38,660 nucleotides of DNA from NCBI GenBank assembly GCA_944389815.1, contig CALXNS010000015.1, positions 1-38,660 of the forward strand, read 5' to 3'. Positions within the stretch are counted from its first letter, which is position 1; each line of letters starts with the position of its first letter. Of the stretch, positions 7,902-15,576 are shown piece after piece. The translations under genes and the position numbers were made by a program. The stretch comes from an uncultured Victivallis sp. (GTDB lineage Bacteria > Verrucomicrobiota > Lentisphaeria > Victivallales > Victivallaceae). Below the pieces are notes generated by a model. The model ran no database searches. It saw only the letters and a list, made by a program, of their open reading frames with translations, and had not been told where the DNA came from.

Positions 7902-10900
7902 CACGCCTCGGCCTTCGTCACCGCGACGAAACACGTCGCACCGTTGACGTCGATCTCCTGGAATGCGCCGGCATCGCTTCCGGTTCCGGCGGCAGCGGTG
8001 GTGCAATTCAATTCCAGCGCCAGCGTCTCGCCGGCAATATAATCGTGGAACTGCCGCACCGCATCGACCCATTCCGTCGGCACCTTGCAGCAAATCCGGA
8101 TCCGGTCGGTCACGTCGAACATCAGATCCTTGCGCAGATTCTGAATCCGGCTGACCAGTTCCCGCGCGAATCCTTCCGCGCGCAGTTCCGGCGTAAGTTC
8201 CGTACTCAATGCGATCGTCACTCCGTCGGCACTCGCCGCGACCAATCCGGGTTTTTCCTCACGCTGCACGATCAGATCGGTTGCGGCGATTTCCGTTTCC
8301 GACCCGTCCGACAGCGAAATCTTCACCGGAGATCCTGCGAGAATTCCTCCGATTTCACCGCTGGAAAACGCCGCAATCTTTGCAGCGGCCTCCTTCATGT
8401 TCTTGCCGAGACGCGCGCCGAGCGCCTTGAAATTCGCTTTGCAGCTGCGGTGAACCAGCGCCTCCTCGTCATCGCTGAACTCGACGCATTTCACATTGAG
8501 CTCCTCGGCGATGATCGAAGCGGTTCCTTCCAGCATGCCGCGCAATTCAGCATTCCCGGTGGCAATCACCGCGCGCGCCAGCGGCTGGCGCACCTTCAAA
8601 TCGTGCGCCGTCCGCAGGAAACGCCCCTGCGACACGGCAAGCATCGTGAAGTTCATCTGACGCTCAAGATATTCGTCCCGGCAGGATGCGTCCACTTCCG
8701 GATAATCGCAGAGATGAACCGATTCCGGCATCTCCGGCGTGCGCAATATGCGGTAGATCGCCTCGGTGGTGAACGGAATGAACGGCGCCGCACTCTTCGC
8801 AAACGTGAGCAGTACATAATGCAGTGTCGCATACGCCTCCTTCTTGTCGGAGTCGTCATCCGACTTCCAGAAACGGCGGCGGCTCCGCCGGATGTACCAG
8901 TTGGTCAGATCGTCGATGAAACGGCTGAAACGGTTCGCCGCCTTCTGCAGGTTGTAGGCGTCCATTTCACTGCGGATCTCTTCGACCATCTGCGACGCGG
9001 ACGAGAGAATCCAGCGGTCGAGCACGTTCGTCGGGTGAGACGGCATTTTCACCTCGCCCGGCGCCGGTTCGTAACCATCCACATTGGCGTAAGTGACGAA
9101 AAACGCCAGCGCGTTCCACATCGGAATCATGATGCCGCGCAGCACTTCGCGCACACCCGCCTCGGAGAACTTCAAATCTTCGGCGCGCACCACCTGAGAC
9201 CCAAGCAGGAAGAGTCGCAACGCATCCGCTCCGCAACGATCGATCACCGCCATCGGATCAGGATAATTGCGCAGCCGTTTCGACATTTTCTGGCCGTTCT
9301 CCGCCAGCACCAGTCCGTTGACCACCACGTTGCGGAACGGCGGCTTATTGAAGAGCGCCGATGCCAGCACCACCAGCGTATAGAACCATCCCCGCGTCTG
9401 ATCGAGTCCCTCGGCGATGAAGTCCGCCGGGAAATTTTCCTCGAAATGGGCCTTGTTTTCAAACGGATAATGCTGCTGCGCATACGGCATCGAACCGGAT
9501 TCGAACCAGCAGTCGAAAACTTCCGGCACGCGCTTCAGCGGCGATTTCCCGGTCGGCGACGGAATCTCGATCTTGTCGATGAAGTGCTTATGCAGATCCT
9601 CCACCTTCCGGCCGCTTAATTTTTCAAGCTCCGCCGCACTCCCGACCACGATCACCTCCCCCTCGGCATTGCGCCAGATCGGCAGCGGCGTCCCCCAGTA
9701 ACGGTTGCGGCTGATCGCCCAGTCCCGTGCATTCTCCAGCCACTTCCCGAACCGCCCGTCGCGGAGATGCGACGGAACCCAGTTGATCGTCCGGTTGTTC
9801 GCGATCATCTTATCCTTGATCGCCTCCACCTTGACGAACCACGTCGAAATCGCCCGGTAAATCAATGGACCGTCATCCCGCCAGCAATGCGGATAACTGT
9901 GTTTGATCTGGCCGCGGTGGATGAGCTTGCCTTCATCCTTCAGGCGCTGCATGATCTCCTTGTCCACCGATTTCACCGGCCGCCCGGCGTAATCGGGAAC
10001 CTCGGCGGTGAAACAGCACTCCTCATCGATCGGGCAGACTTCCGGCAATCCGGCCGCCTTGCAGACCGCGTTGTCGTCTTCGCCGAACCCCGGCGCGGTA
10101 TGCACGATTCCCGTGCCGTCCTCGGTGCTGACGAAGGCGCCGCCAAGCACCTGAAACGCTCCTTCCGCAGCGAGATCGGCAAAATAATTGAACAACGGTT
10201 CGTAACGACGCCCGATTAATTCAGTTCCCTTCCCGCGCCAGACGATCTCCGGCGTCTCCTTGTAATACGCTCCGACCCGTGCCGCAGCCATGATGTAGAA
10301 ATCGTCGCCGTCCTTCACCTTGACATAATCGATCTCAGGTCCGACGGTCAGCGCCAGATTCGACGGCAGCGTCCACGGCGTGGTCGTCCACGCCAGAAAC
10401 CAGGTATTTTCCTCATCCTTCACCCGGAAACGGATCGTGATCGCCGGATCGACCACATCCTTGTAACCCTGATTGGCTTCGAAATTCGACAGCGGCGTCG
10501 CACAGCGCGGGCAATACGGCAGAATCTTATACCCCTCGTAAACCAACCCCTGATCCCAGAGCGTCTTGAACACCCACCAGATCGATTCCATGAAATTGCG
10601 GTCCATCGTCCGGTAACCGTGCCGGAAATCGACCCAGCGCCCCATCCGGTTGACCACCTTCTCCCATTCGGCGGTGTAACGCAGCACGATCGAACGGCAC
10701 GCTTCATTAAATTTGTCGATCCCGTAGGTCTCGATGTCGCGTTTGCTGTTCAAATTGAGCTGTTTTTCCATTTCGTTTTCCACCGGCAGCCCGTGGCAGT
10801 CCCACCCGAACCGCCGCTCGACGTAATTGCCCCGCATCGTCTGATAACGCGGCACGACATCCTTGATCGTACCCGCCAGCAAATGCCCGTAATGCGGCAG

Positions 10901-11059
10901 CCCGGTCGCAAACGGAGGGCCGTCGTAAAATACGAATTCCCGGCCACCGCGACGCTGGTCGAGCGATTTCTGAAAAATGCCGGACTCCTGCCAGAAACGG
11001 AGAATTTCACATTCCAGTTCCGGGAAATTGACTTGATTGGAGATGTTTTGAAACGCCAT
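7901..11059 (-). CDS. ileS: Isoleucyl-tRNA synthetase, eukaryote-like type
   Basis: 1052 residues. The class I signatures are HYGH (56-59, in GLPHYGH) and KMSKR (about 589-593). Between them lie the editing domain and a CxxC knuckle (PYCPRCATPL); anticodon-binding and C-terminal domains follow. The enzyme charges tRNA-Ile and edits valine. The N-terminus (FPELECEILRFW), HYGH in place of HIGH and the extended C-terminus without a terminal zinc finger resemble the eukaryotic cytosolic/type 2 bacterial enzymes, some of which are less sensitive to mupirocin; sensitivity here is inference. No T-box leader is possible, because the symporter gene ends only 42 bases upstream. It heads ileS-apbE-priA. 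Confidence 0.97.
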   Translation of the reverse strand: MAFQNISNQVNFPELECEILRFWQESGIFQKSLDQRRGGREFVFYDGPPFATGLPHYGHLLAGTIKDVVPRYQTMRGNYVERRFGWDCHGLPVENEMEKQLNLNSKRDIETYGIDKFNEACRSIVLRYTAEWEKVVNRMGRWVDFRHGYRTMDRNFMESIWWVFKTLWDQGLVYEGYKILPYCPRCATPLSNFEANQGYKDVVDPAITIRFRVKDEENTWFLAWTTTPWTLPSNLALTVGPEIDYVKVKDGDDFYIMAAARVGAYYKETPEIVWRGKGTELIGRRYEPLFNYFADLAAEGAFQVLGGAFVSTEDGTGIVHTAPGFGEDDNAVCKAAGLPEVCPIDEECCFTAEVPDYAGRPVKSVDKEIMQRLKDEGKLIHRGQIKHSYPHCWRDDGPLIYRAISTWFVKVEAIKDKMIANNRTINWVPSHLRDGRFGKWLENARDWAISRNRYWGTPLPIWRNAEGEVIVVGSAAELEKLSGRKVEDLHKHFIDKIEIPSPTGKSPLKRVPEVFDCWFESGSMPYAQQHYPFENKAHFEENFPADFIAEGLDQTRGWFYTLVVLASALFNKPPFRNVVVNGLVLAENGQKMSKRLRNYPDPMAVIDRCGADALRLFLLGSQVVRAEDLKFSEAGVREVLRGIMIPMWNALAFFVTYANVDGYEPAPGEVKMPSHPTNVLDRWILSSASQMVEEIRSEMDAYNLQKAANRFSRFIDDLTNWYIRRSRRRFWKSDDDSDKKEAYATLHYVLLTFAKSAAPFIPFTTEAIYRILRTPEMPESVHLCDYPEVDASCRDEYLERQMNFTMLAVSQGRFLRTAHDLKVRQPLARAVIATGNAELRGMLEGTASIIAEELNVKCVEFSDDEEALVHRSCKANFKALGARLGKNMKEAAAKIAAFSSGEIGGILAGSPVKISLSDGSETEIAATDLIVQREEKPGLVAASADGVTIALSTELTPELRAEGFARELVSRIQNLRKDLMFDVTDRIRICCKVPTEWVDAVRQFHDYIAGETLALELNCTTAAAGTGSDAGAFQEIDVNGATCFVAVTKAEA

Positions 11060-11101
11060 GATCGTTACCCTGTTACTGCATCCAGATTGGTAAATATAAC
11101 T

Positions 11102-12754
11102 TTAATAGAAACATTTGCGGATATGGTGTTCGCTCAGTTTCGCACTGCACAGCGACCCCACAATCAACGCCGCAATCGAGAGCGGCATCGAATAAATAAA
11201 CGGATCCACATACGGCCACGGAAACGCGGAAATCAGTTCACTGCGACCGAACAGCGCTTCGCAGATCCCCAGCGCCGCCGACTCCTTCCGGTGCAGAAAC
11301 AACAATCCGACCAGACTGGCTCCCACTCCAACCGACATGCTCAACCACACGCCGAACCGCGTCGCTCCGCGCCAGTAAAGCGCCGCCCAGTACGACGGCA
11401 GAAACGCCGCCGCGCAGACTCCGAAAAAAATCGCCGTTCCGCGCGCGATGATCCCCGGAGGCAGCACCACTCCCAGCAGCACGCTCACCAGAATTCCGAA
11501 AACCACCCCGCATCGCGTCACCAGCGTCGAATCCCCCTTCCCGGGCGACAGAGTGCAGACCAGATCGTGTCCGATCGCGCTCCCGGTCACGTGAAAGAGC
11601 GAACTCAAGGTCGACATCGCCGCCGACAGAAGCGTCAACGAGAAAATATAGAGGATCACCGGCGGCAATGCCTGCCGGATGAAAAGCGGAATGATCAAAT
11701 CCGGGTTGCCGCCGGCGGCCTCGATCGCCAGTTTCCCCTCGATATGATCGGCGATTCCGGTTCCGGTGTAATAGAAGAAAACGTTGGACAATGCGCCGAC
11801 CATGTAAGCGGATCCGACGGTCAGAAGGATGAACACCGAACCGATCAGCACCGCGCGATTGAGTTCGCGCCCGCTCTTGACCGTCATGAACCGCACCGCC
11901 AGCTGCGGCTGCGCCAGCGCTCCGATGCCGACACCCAGCATCAAACTGGAGACCAGCGTCCACCACCAGACCGAATTGAACTGCGGCATCACCGTCCAGC
12001 CGCGATGACCGAGCGCCGCCTCCTGCGGCATACGTTCGGCGACCAGCGGCGCCATATCGGTCAACGCCTGATGAGCGGAGACCACGCCGCCAAGTTTCCA
12101 GTAACAGAGGATCAGCAGCGAAACCATTCCGACGATCATCACCGTCCCCATCATCGCATCGACGTACATGACCCCCTTGAGACCACCGAAGACCACGTAA
12201 ACGGCGACCACCGCGGCGAAGACGCCCAGCGCCCAGTAATAATCGATCTGCATGACCTCCTGCAGAAACCGGGCCCCGCCGATCAGCACCACGCTCGAAT
12301 ACAACGGCATGAAAAGAAATATGACCAACGCGAGGAAAATTTTCAACCCCTTCGAATCGAAACGTTTTCCGATGAATTCCGGGAAGGTGTTCGCGCCGAT
12401 CGCCGCGCCCATCCGCCGCGTCCGCCGCCCGAAGAAGAGAAACGCCACGACGATTCCGATGGCGATGTTCATGAAAACCAGCCACATCAGCCCCATCCCG
12501 AACTGACCGGCGATCCCGCCGAATCCGACCAGAGCCGACGTGCTGATGAACGCCGCACCGTAACTCATCGCCATCACAAAGGGATGCGCCGAACGCCCCG
12601 CCAGCAGATAATCCTGCTTGTCGCGCGTCCGACGGAAGCCGCGAAACCCCAGATAACTGATCACGATCATGTAAATCGCAATCAGAGCTCCGAGAATCAA
12701 CGTGTTCATTCCGCTTTCGGTGGCGGCTCCGAACAAAACCCATGCCGTATTCAT
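11102..12754 (-). CDS. Sodium:solute symporter (SSS family)
   Basis: 550 residues with about 12-13 hydrophobic membrane spans. SSS features include the periplasmic N-terminus, first span MNTLILGALIAIYMIVISYL, the loop DYLLAGRS, span 2 with SYGAAFISTSALVGFGG, and the GGLKGVMYVDAMMGTVMIVG segment. Relatives import sugars, proline, pantothenate or other solutes with Na+; the substrate cannot be read from sequence. I chose the ATG at 12754 because GGAGG lies 6 bases upstream; the longer open frame upstream overlaps the small accessory gene and is Arg/Pro-rich, so it is not real. It forms a pair with the small accessory membrane protein 26 bases upstream. A sugar is plausible in this genome, but that is inference. 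Confidence 0.93.
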   Translation of the reverse strand: MNTAWVLFGAATESGMNTLILGALIAIYMIVISYLGFRGFRRTRDKQDYLLAGRSAHPFVMAMSYGAAFISTSALVGFGGIAGQFGMGLMWLVFMNIAIGIVVAFLFFGRRTRRMGAAIGANTFPEFIGKRFDSKGLKIFLALVIFLFMPLYSSVVLIGGARFLQEVMQIDYYWALGVFAAVVAVYVVFGGLKGVMYVDAMMGTVMIVGMVSLLILCYWKLGGVVSAHQALTDMAPLVAERMPQEAALGHRGWTVMPQFNSVWWWTLVSSLMLGVGIGALAQPQLAVRFMTVKSGRELNRAVLIGSVFILLTVGSAYMVGALSNVFFYYTGTGIADHIEGKLAIEAAGGNPDLIIPLFIRQALPPVILYIFSLTLLSAAMSTLSSLFHVTGSAIGHDLVCTLSPGKGDSTLVTRCGVVFGILVSVLLGVVLPPGIIARGTAIFFGVCAAAFLPSYWAALYWRGATRFGVWLSMSVGVGASLVGLLFLHRKESAALGICEALFGRSELISAFPWPYVDPFIYSMPLSIAALIVGSLCSAKLSEHHIRKCFY

Positions 12755-12780
12755 CGCATTTCCTCCGTCGCGCCCCTTCG

Positions 12781-12966
12781 TCAGCGGTGGTGCCGGTTCC
12801 GGCGGCGGGAACCGCCGCGACGCCGCGCGCCCGACATCGGTTCCGCAGCGGCCGGCTCGTCGCTGCGGTTCCAGCAGATGGTTCCGTAGATCACGCCGAA
12901 CACCGTCGCCGCTACGCTGCAATAAACAGCCAGCGCCGTCGGCCAATCTCCCAATCCCATCAGCAT
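12781..12966 (-). CDS. Symporter small accessory protein
   Basis: 61 residues with one membrane helix. The N-terminal part reads MGLGDWPTALAVYCSVAATV, then FGVIYGTICWN, and a basic Arg/Ser-rich tail follows. This matches my memory of the small accessory proteins (GLGD-P/W...YG-INWN pattern) encoded directly before SSS-type symporters in many bacteria. I chose the ATG at 12966 because GGGAGG lies 8 bases upstream; a second ATG at 12960 (MGLGD) is possible. The gene ends 26 bases before the symporter start. A rho-independent terminator lies only about 20 bases upstream of its start codon. Its role is probably assembly or stability of the transporter. Confidence 0.8.
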   Translation of the reverse strand: MLMGLGDWPTALAVYCSVAATVFGVIYGTICWNRSDEPAAAEPMSGARRRGGSRRRNRHHR

Positions 12967-12984
12967 CGTGCCATCCTCCCGCGG

Positions 12985-13019
12985 AAAAACAAAAAAGCGG
13001 ACGAGCGCACCCGTCCGCG
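12985..13019 (-). terminator. Rho-independent terminator between rpmB and the symporter pair
   Basis: On the minus strand GCGGACG and CGTCCGC (13012-13018 and 12997-13003) form a 7-base-pair stem with an 8-base loop, followed by TTTTTTGTTTTT. It ends about 20 bases before the start of the small accessory gene, next to that gene's ribosome-binding site. Confidence 0.85.
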
Positions 13020-13059
13020 ATTCAACCGTCAATCAATGTTTCAACTGCTCAAACGTCGG

Positions 13060-13287
13060 TTACGCCTTGGTGAAGTTCCCGGTGCGAATGCAGCTCGTGC
13101 ACATCTTGACCGTCTTGACCGTGCCGTTGTCATTGATCTTGACATTCTGGAGATTCACTTCAAACGTCCGCTTGACGTTTTTGACCACGTGCATACCGAT
13201 ACCGCCGGTCTTCTTCGCCAACCCCTTGCGGGTGATGCAGCCGCCGTGGGCCTTGACCTTGCCGCACATTTCGCAAACTTTGCTCAT
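13060..13287 (-). CDS. rpmB: 50S ribosomal protein L28
   Basis: 75 residues, normal for L28. It begins MSKVCEMCGKVKAHGG and continues with KKTGGIGMHVVKNVKRTFEV. Two CxxC pairs (CEMC near the N-terminus and CTSC near the C-terminus) make it the zinc-binding C+ form. L28 binds 23S rRNA near the E site. I chose the ATG at 13287 because GAGGAAGAAA precedes it. A promoter candidate (TTGATG at 13363-13368 complement, 16 bases, CATAAC at 13341-13346 complement) lies upstream, so it can be transcribed apart from tRNA-Lys. A terminator follows. No rpmG lies beside it, unlike in E. coli. Confidence 0.96.
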   Translation of the reverse strand: MSKVCEMCGKVKAHGGCITRKGLAKKTGGIGMHVVKNVKRTFEVNLQNVKINDNGTVKTVKMCTSCIRTGNFTKA

Positions 13288-13340
13288 TTTCTTCCTCGTT
13301 TCCGCTCCGGGGTCCGACGTGCGGAATTTCCCGGCCATGT

Positions 13341-13368
13341 GTTATGTTCAAACTTGATTTTACATCAA
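13341..13368 (-). promoter_or_regulatory. rpmB: Candidate promoter of rpmB
   Basis: On the minus strand TTGATG and CATAAC are separated by 16 bases, in the gap between tRNA-Lys and rpmB. The same bases include a short T run after the tRNA CCA, so the region may also end the tRNA transcript. Confidence 0.45.
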
Positions 13369-13372
13369 AAAA

Positions 13373-13448
13373 TGGTGGGTTGACCGGGACTCGAACCCGG
13401 GACCACCGCCTTAAAAGGGCGATGCTCTACCGACTGAGCTATCAACCC
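13373..13448 (-). tRNA. tRNA-Lys (anticodon UUU)
   Basis: The acceptor arms GGGTTGA and TCAACCC pair fully, then a discriminator A and an encoded CCA (76 bases). The anticodon stem TCGCC/GGCGG holds loop CTTTTAA with anticodon TTT, read as UUU. The D arm (GCTC-AGTCGGTA-GAGC) and T arm (CCGGG-TTCGAGT-CCCGG) are canonical. Confidence 0.98.
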
Positions 13449-13482
13449 ACCGGACTTTCACTGCCGATGGCAACGATTTCTT

Positions 13483-13510
13483 AAGATAACCCGATTTCCG
13501 GATTTTTCAA
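13483..13510 (-). promoter_or_regulatory. Promoter of tRNA-Lys
   Basis: On the minus strand TTGAAA (13505-13510) and TATCTT (13483-13488) are separated by 16 bases. The predicted start lies about 28 bases before the mature tRNA 5' end, as for tRNA-Leu. Confidence 0.55.
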
Positions 13511-13591
13511 CCCGGATCGGGATTTTTTTCGCAAAAAAAATTTCCGCAACCGCTTTTCCGGAATTTCCGTGCCCTTTCGCCTCAAATCCCC

Positions 13592-13619
13592 TTGATTTTT
13601 TCCTCAAATCGTATATAGT
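13592..13619 (+). promoter_or_regulatory. Promoter of the 13627-13725 small RNA
   Basis: TTGATT (13592-13597), a 16-base spacer and TATAGT (13614-13619). The first base of the closing RNA stem is 8 bases after the -10 box. The same boxes and spacing occur before the small RNA at 24050. Confidence 0.6.
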
Positions 13620-13626
13620 GTATATC

Positions 13627-13725
13627 AGAAAGCAGGTCAATCTCGGAACAATTTAAGCATCGGGCTCTCTTTTGAGCTTATTGTACGGTATGTGACGCGA
13701 GAGTATAAAGCCTGCTTTCTTTTTT
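13627..13725 (+). ncRNA. Structured small RNA candidate with intrinsic terminator
   Basis: About 99 bases closed by a perfect 10-base-pair stem, AGAAAGCAGG (13627-13636) with CCTGCTTTCT (13711-13720), then a T run. Nested inside are CTCG/CGAG and an inner stem ACAAT-TT-AAGC with GCTT-ATTGT, capped by a loop containing GGGCTCTCTTTT. The T run follows the stem only on the plus strand, which sets the direction. A promoter lies directly upstream. No open frame with a ribosome-binding site fits. It does not show the SRP RNA apical motif, tmRNA or RNase P features, and is too short for 6S RNA. The function is unknown; the pyrimidine-rich loop suggests base pairing with mRNAs. Confidence 0.7.
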
Positions 13726-13748
13726 GTTCCGGATTTCCACGATCAACG

Positions 13749-14165
13749 TCAATCCTCTTCATAACGCACCGCGGGTTCAGGCTTCTGCGGAAGCCGTTCC
13801 GGTGCGACATAGCGCATGAGTTCGCTGTCGTTGCTGCTCCAGTCATTGAGCAGAATGCCGCGGTTCGTCGCCGTGAACGTGTAATAAAAGCGCCATTCCC
13901 TGTCTGCCGCCGAATCCATATCGAACTCCAGTTCGCCGAGACCGTTGACCGAGTAATTCCCCGCCCACACCCAGTCCGCGTACTTTCCTTCGCTCCCCTC
14001 GGGCGCGCGCACGGTGACGAAAATCAGATCCTTATACACCATCGCATACACATTGGGATCCTTCTCGCTCACATAACGCCCCGTAGGCAGCGTAGTCGTC
14101 GAACAGCCGCTCAGTATCGCCAGCACCGCAATGGCGCCGATGCATCCGGTTATCTTCCTGATCAT
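13749..14165 (-). CDS. Small lipoprotein of unknown function
   Basis: 138 residues. A lipoprotein signal (MIRKITGCIGAIAVLAILSG followed by Cys21) has a good lipobox, LSGC. The mature part begins STTTLPTGRY and resembles small lipocalin-like beta proteins: GRYVSE, KDLIFVTVRA, WAGNYSV, GELEFDMD. It is otherwise unrecognised. AAGGAGAAGGGAG precedes the ATG. A promoter TTGAAA-N17-TATGTT lies upstream. Downstream is the convergent small RNA, so the two transcripts may overlap at their 3' ends. It is probably anchored to an inner or outer membrane. Confidence 0.82.
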   Translation of the reverse strand: MIRKITGCIGAIAVLAILSGCSTTTLPTGRYVSEKDPNVYAMVYKDLIFVTVRAPEGSEGKYADWVWAGNYSVNGLGELEFDMDSAADREWRFYYTFTATNRGILLNDWSSNDSELMRYVAPERLPQKPEPAVRYEED

Positions 14166-14234
14166 CTCCCTTCTCCTTCATTTCTGCGTTTCCGCACAGT
14201 CACCACGACCGCCGCGGAAATGATATCGTTCGTT

Positions 14235-14263
14235 AACATAATATATCATTTTTCTTTTTTCAA
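14235..14263 (-). promoter_or_regulatory. Promoter of the small lipoprotein gene, with a nearby inverted repeat
   Basis: On the minus strand TTGAAA (14258-14263) and TATGTT (14235-14240) are 17 bases apart. The arms ATGATAT (14220-14226) and ATATCAT (14243-14249) flank the -10 box, so a dimeric repressor could bind here. Confidence 0.5.
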
Positions 14264-14359
14264 CCCTCTTTTCCCGCCGGAGCCAGGCAATTTTTCCGCA
14301 ATTCCGCAACTTCCGGCGAACGGATTCGGCATGTTTTGGCATTTTTTTTATAATCACTG

Positions 14360-14388
14360 TTGCCTTTTTAGTATAATCAAAGTATAAT
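14360..14388 (+). promoter_or_regulatory. Promoter of the GntR/LacI regulator with a tandem AGTATAAT repeat
   Basis: TTGCCT (14360-14365), 17 bases, TATAAT (14383-14388). The sequence AGTATAAT occurs twice, once inside the spacer and once over the -10 box, 12 bases apart. This could be a regulator site or an alternative -10 element. The predicted start is about 14395, 24 bases before the ATG. Confidence 0.6.
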
Positions 14389-14418
14389 TAAAAACGGAAA
14401 CCTGATGGAAAAAATCTC

Positions 14419-15576
14419 ATGGAATCAACGATCGATTATTTTAAGGATTTGAAAACCACGCTCGAACGGACGGCACGGGAACCGGTTTTCCGGCAGATTG
14501 CCGCCCGGTTCGAGGATTATATTTCCGTGCATAATCCGCCCGGCGGCAGCAGACTGCCGGACATCCGCCGCGTGGCGGAGGAGTTCGGGGTAAGCATCCG
14601 GACCGCGGACCTGGCGCTGCAGCAATTGATCGAACGCGGCATTTGTTACCGCCGCCCCAAAAAAGGAACCTTCGTCGCCGCTCCCGTTTCTCCGTCATTC
14701 CGGATCTGCGGACTGATCAATCAGGGACCCGAGCCGGGGGCGTTCGCCGACAAGGATGTGACCGGCCCCATCTACACCGGCATGACCGCCGAGGCGAGAA
14801 AATGGAACTTCGACATTCTAAGCCTCAGTCCGGAACGGCTCGACGGCTACTGCGCCAACCGGGAGATCGAACTGGCCGGAGTCCTGCTGCTCTACTGGAG
14901 CAATCGCGAGGAAATCCTCGACCTGGTGCGAAGTCATCCCGAACTTTATTTCCTCTTCGTCAACTACGATCCGGGCCAATTCGAACCGACCGCCGCGAAC
15001 ATCGGCGCGGTGTTCAACGATGAATTCGCCGGCGGCTTCGAACTGGCCGGCGCATTCGCCGCCCGCGGACACCGTCATTTCGCCATATTCAATCTGGAGC
15101 TGGCCGACTGCAACTATCAGCTCCGCAAGGCGGGATTCCGCGAAGCGCTCCACAGCTTCGGCGTCAATCCGCTGGACATCCACGTCGAAGCGCCGCTACC
15201 GGGAAATTACACCATCGAACAGCAGTTCCGTCTCGGCGAAGAACTTGCCGAACACCATTTCCGGCGCCACCCGGAAACCACCGCCTTGCTGTGCGTCAAT
15301 GATCTCCTCGCCACCGGTGCGGCACACTATCTGGAGCGGAATGATCTGCGCGATAGAGTGGAAATTTCCGGGTACGACAATATTCTCCCTCATCTGAGCG
15401 AGAATCACCATTTCAGCACCATGGAAATCGATTTCCGCGCGATGGGCGTACAGGCGATTCATCTGCTGGCCCGTCATGCGACCCCGGATGCGCCGCATAT
15501 TCTGCGGGTGCCTCCGCGGCCGGTGTTCCGGTTCGGGCAACGCAATTCCAGCCATGCGACCGGAGGGCGCCGATGA
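14419..15576 (+). CDS. GntR-type winged-helix regulator with LacI-like sensor domain
   Basis: 385 residues. Residues about 21-88 form a GntR winged helix (PVFRQIAARFEDYI, GSRLPDIRRVAEEFGVS, RGICYRRPKKGTFV). Residues about 95-378 resemble the LacI/GalR periplasmic-binding-like sensor: RICGLINQGP, GVLLLYWS, ALLCVNDLLATG and EISGYDN. This GntR plus LacI sensor layout (AraR-like) typically answers to sugars. The ATG at 14419 has only a weak ribosome-binding site (GGAAAAAATCTC); an ATG at 14405 is out of frame. The stop overlaps the start of the glycosidase-like gene (ATGA), so it is the first gene of a four-gene unit and probably its regulator. The effector is unknown. Confidence 0.92.
   Translation: MESTIDYFKDLKTTLERTAREPVFRQIAARFEDYISVHNPPGGSRLPDIRRVAEEFGVSIRTADLALQQLIERGICYRRPKKGTFVAAPVSPSFRICGLINQGPEPGAFADKDVTGPIYTGMTAEARKWNFDILSLSPERLDGYCANREIELAGVLLLYWSNREEILDLVRSHPELYFLFVNYDPGQFEPTAANIGAVFNDEFAGGFELAGAFAARGHRHFAIFNLELADCNYQLRKAGFREALHSFGVNPLDIHVEAPLPGNYTIEQQFRLGEELAEHHFRRHPETTALLCVNDLLATGAAHYLERNDLRDRVEISGYDNILPHLSENHHFSTMEIDFRAMGVQAIHLLARHATPDAPHILRVPPRPVFRFGQRNSSHATGGRR

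Noticed and set aside
11060..11101. T-box riboswitch ahead of ileS
   Set aside because: Only 42 bases separate the symporter stop from the ileS start, too short for a T-box leader.
10619..12889. Long open frame (756 codons) on the plus strand
   Set aside because: It is opposite ileS and the symporter; the composition (Arg, His, Gln, Asp) is typical of an antisense frame and there is no ribosome-binding site.
13458..13640. Small frame on the minus strand between tRNA-Lys and the small RNA
   Set aside because: It overlaps the tRNA-Lys promoter, lacks a ribosome-binding site, and its product is low-complexity basic sequence.
13627..13725. SRP RNA (4.5S) because of the size
   Set aside because: The conserved apical GGAA tetraloop region and AGCAGCC-type internal loop are absent.
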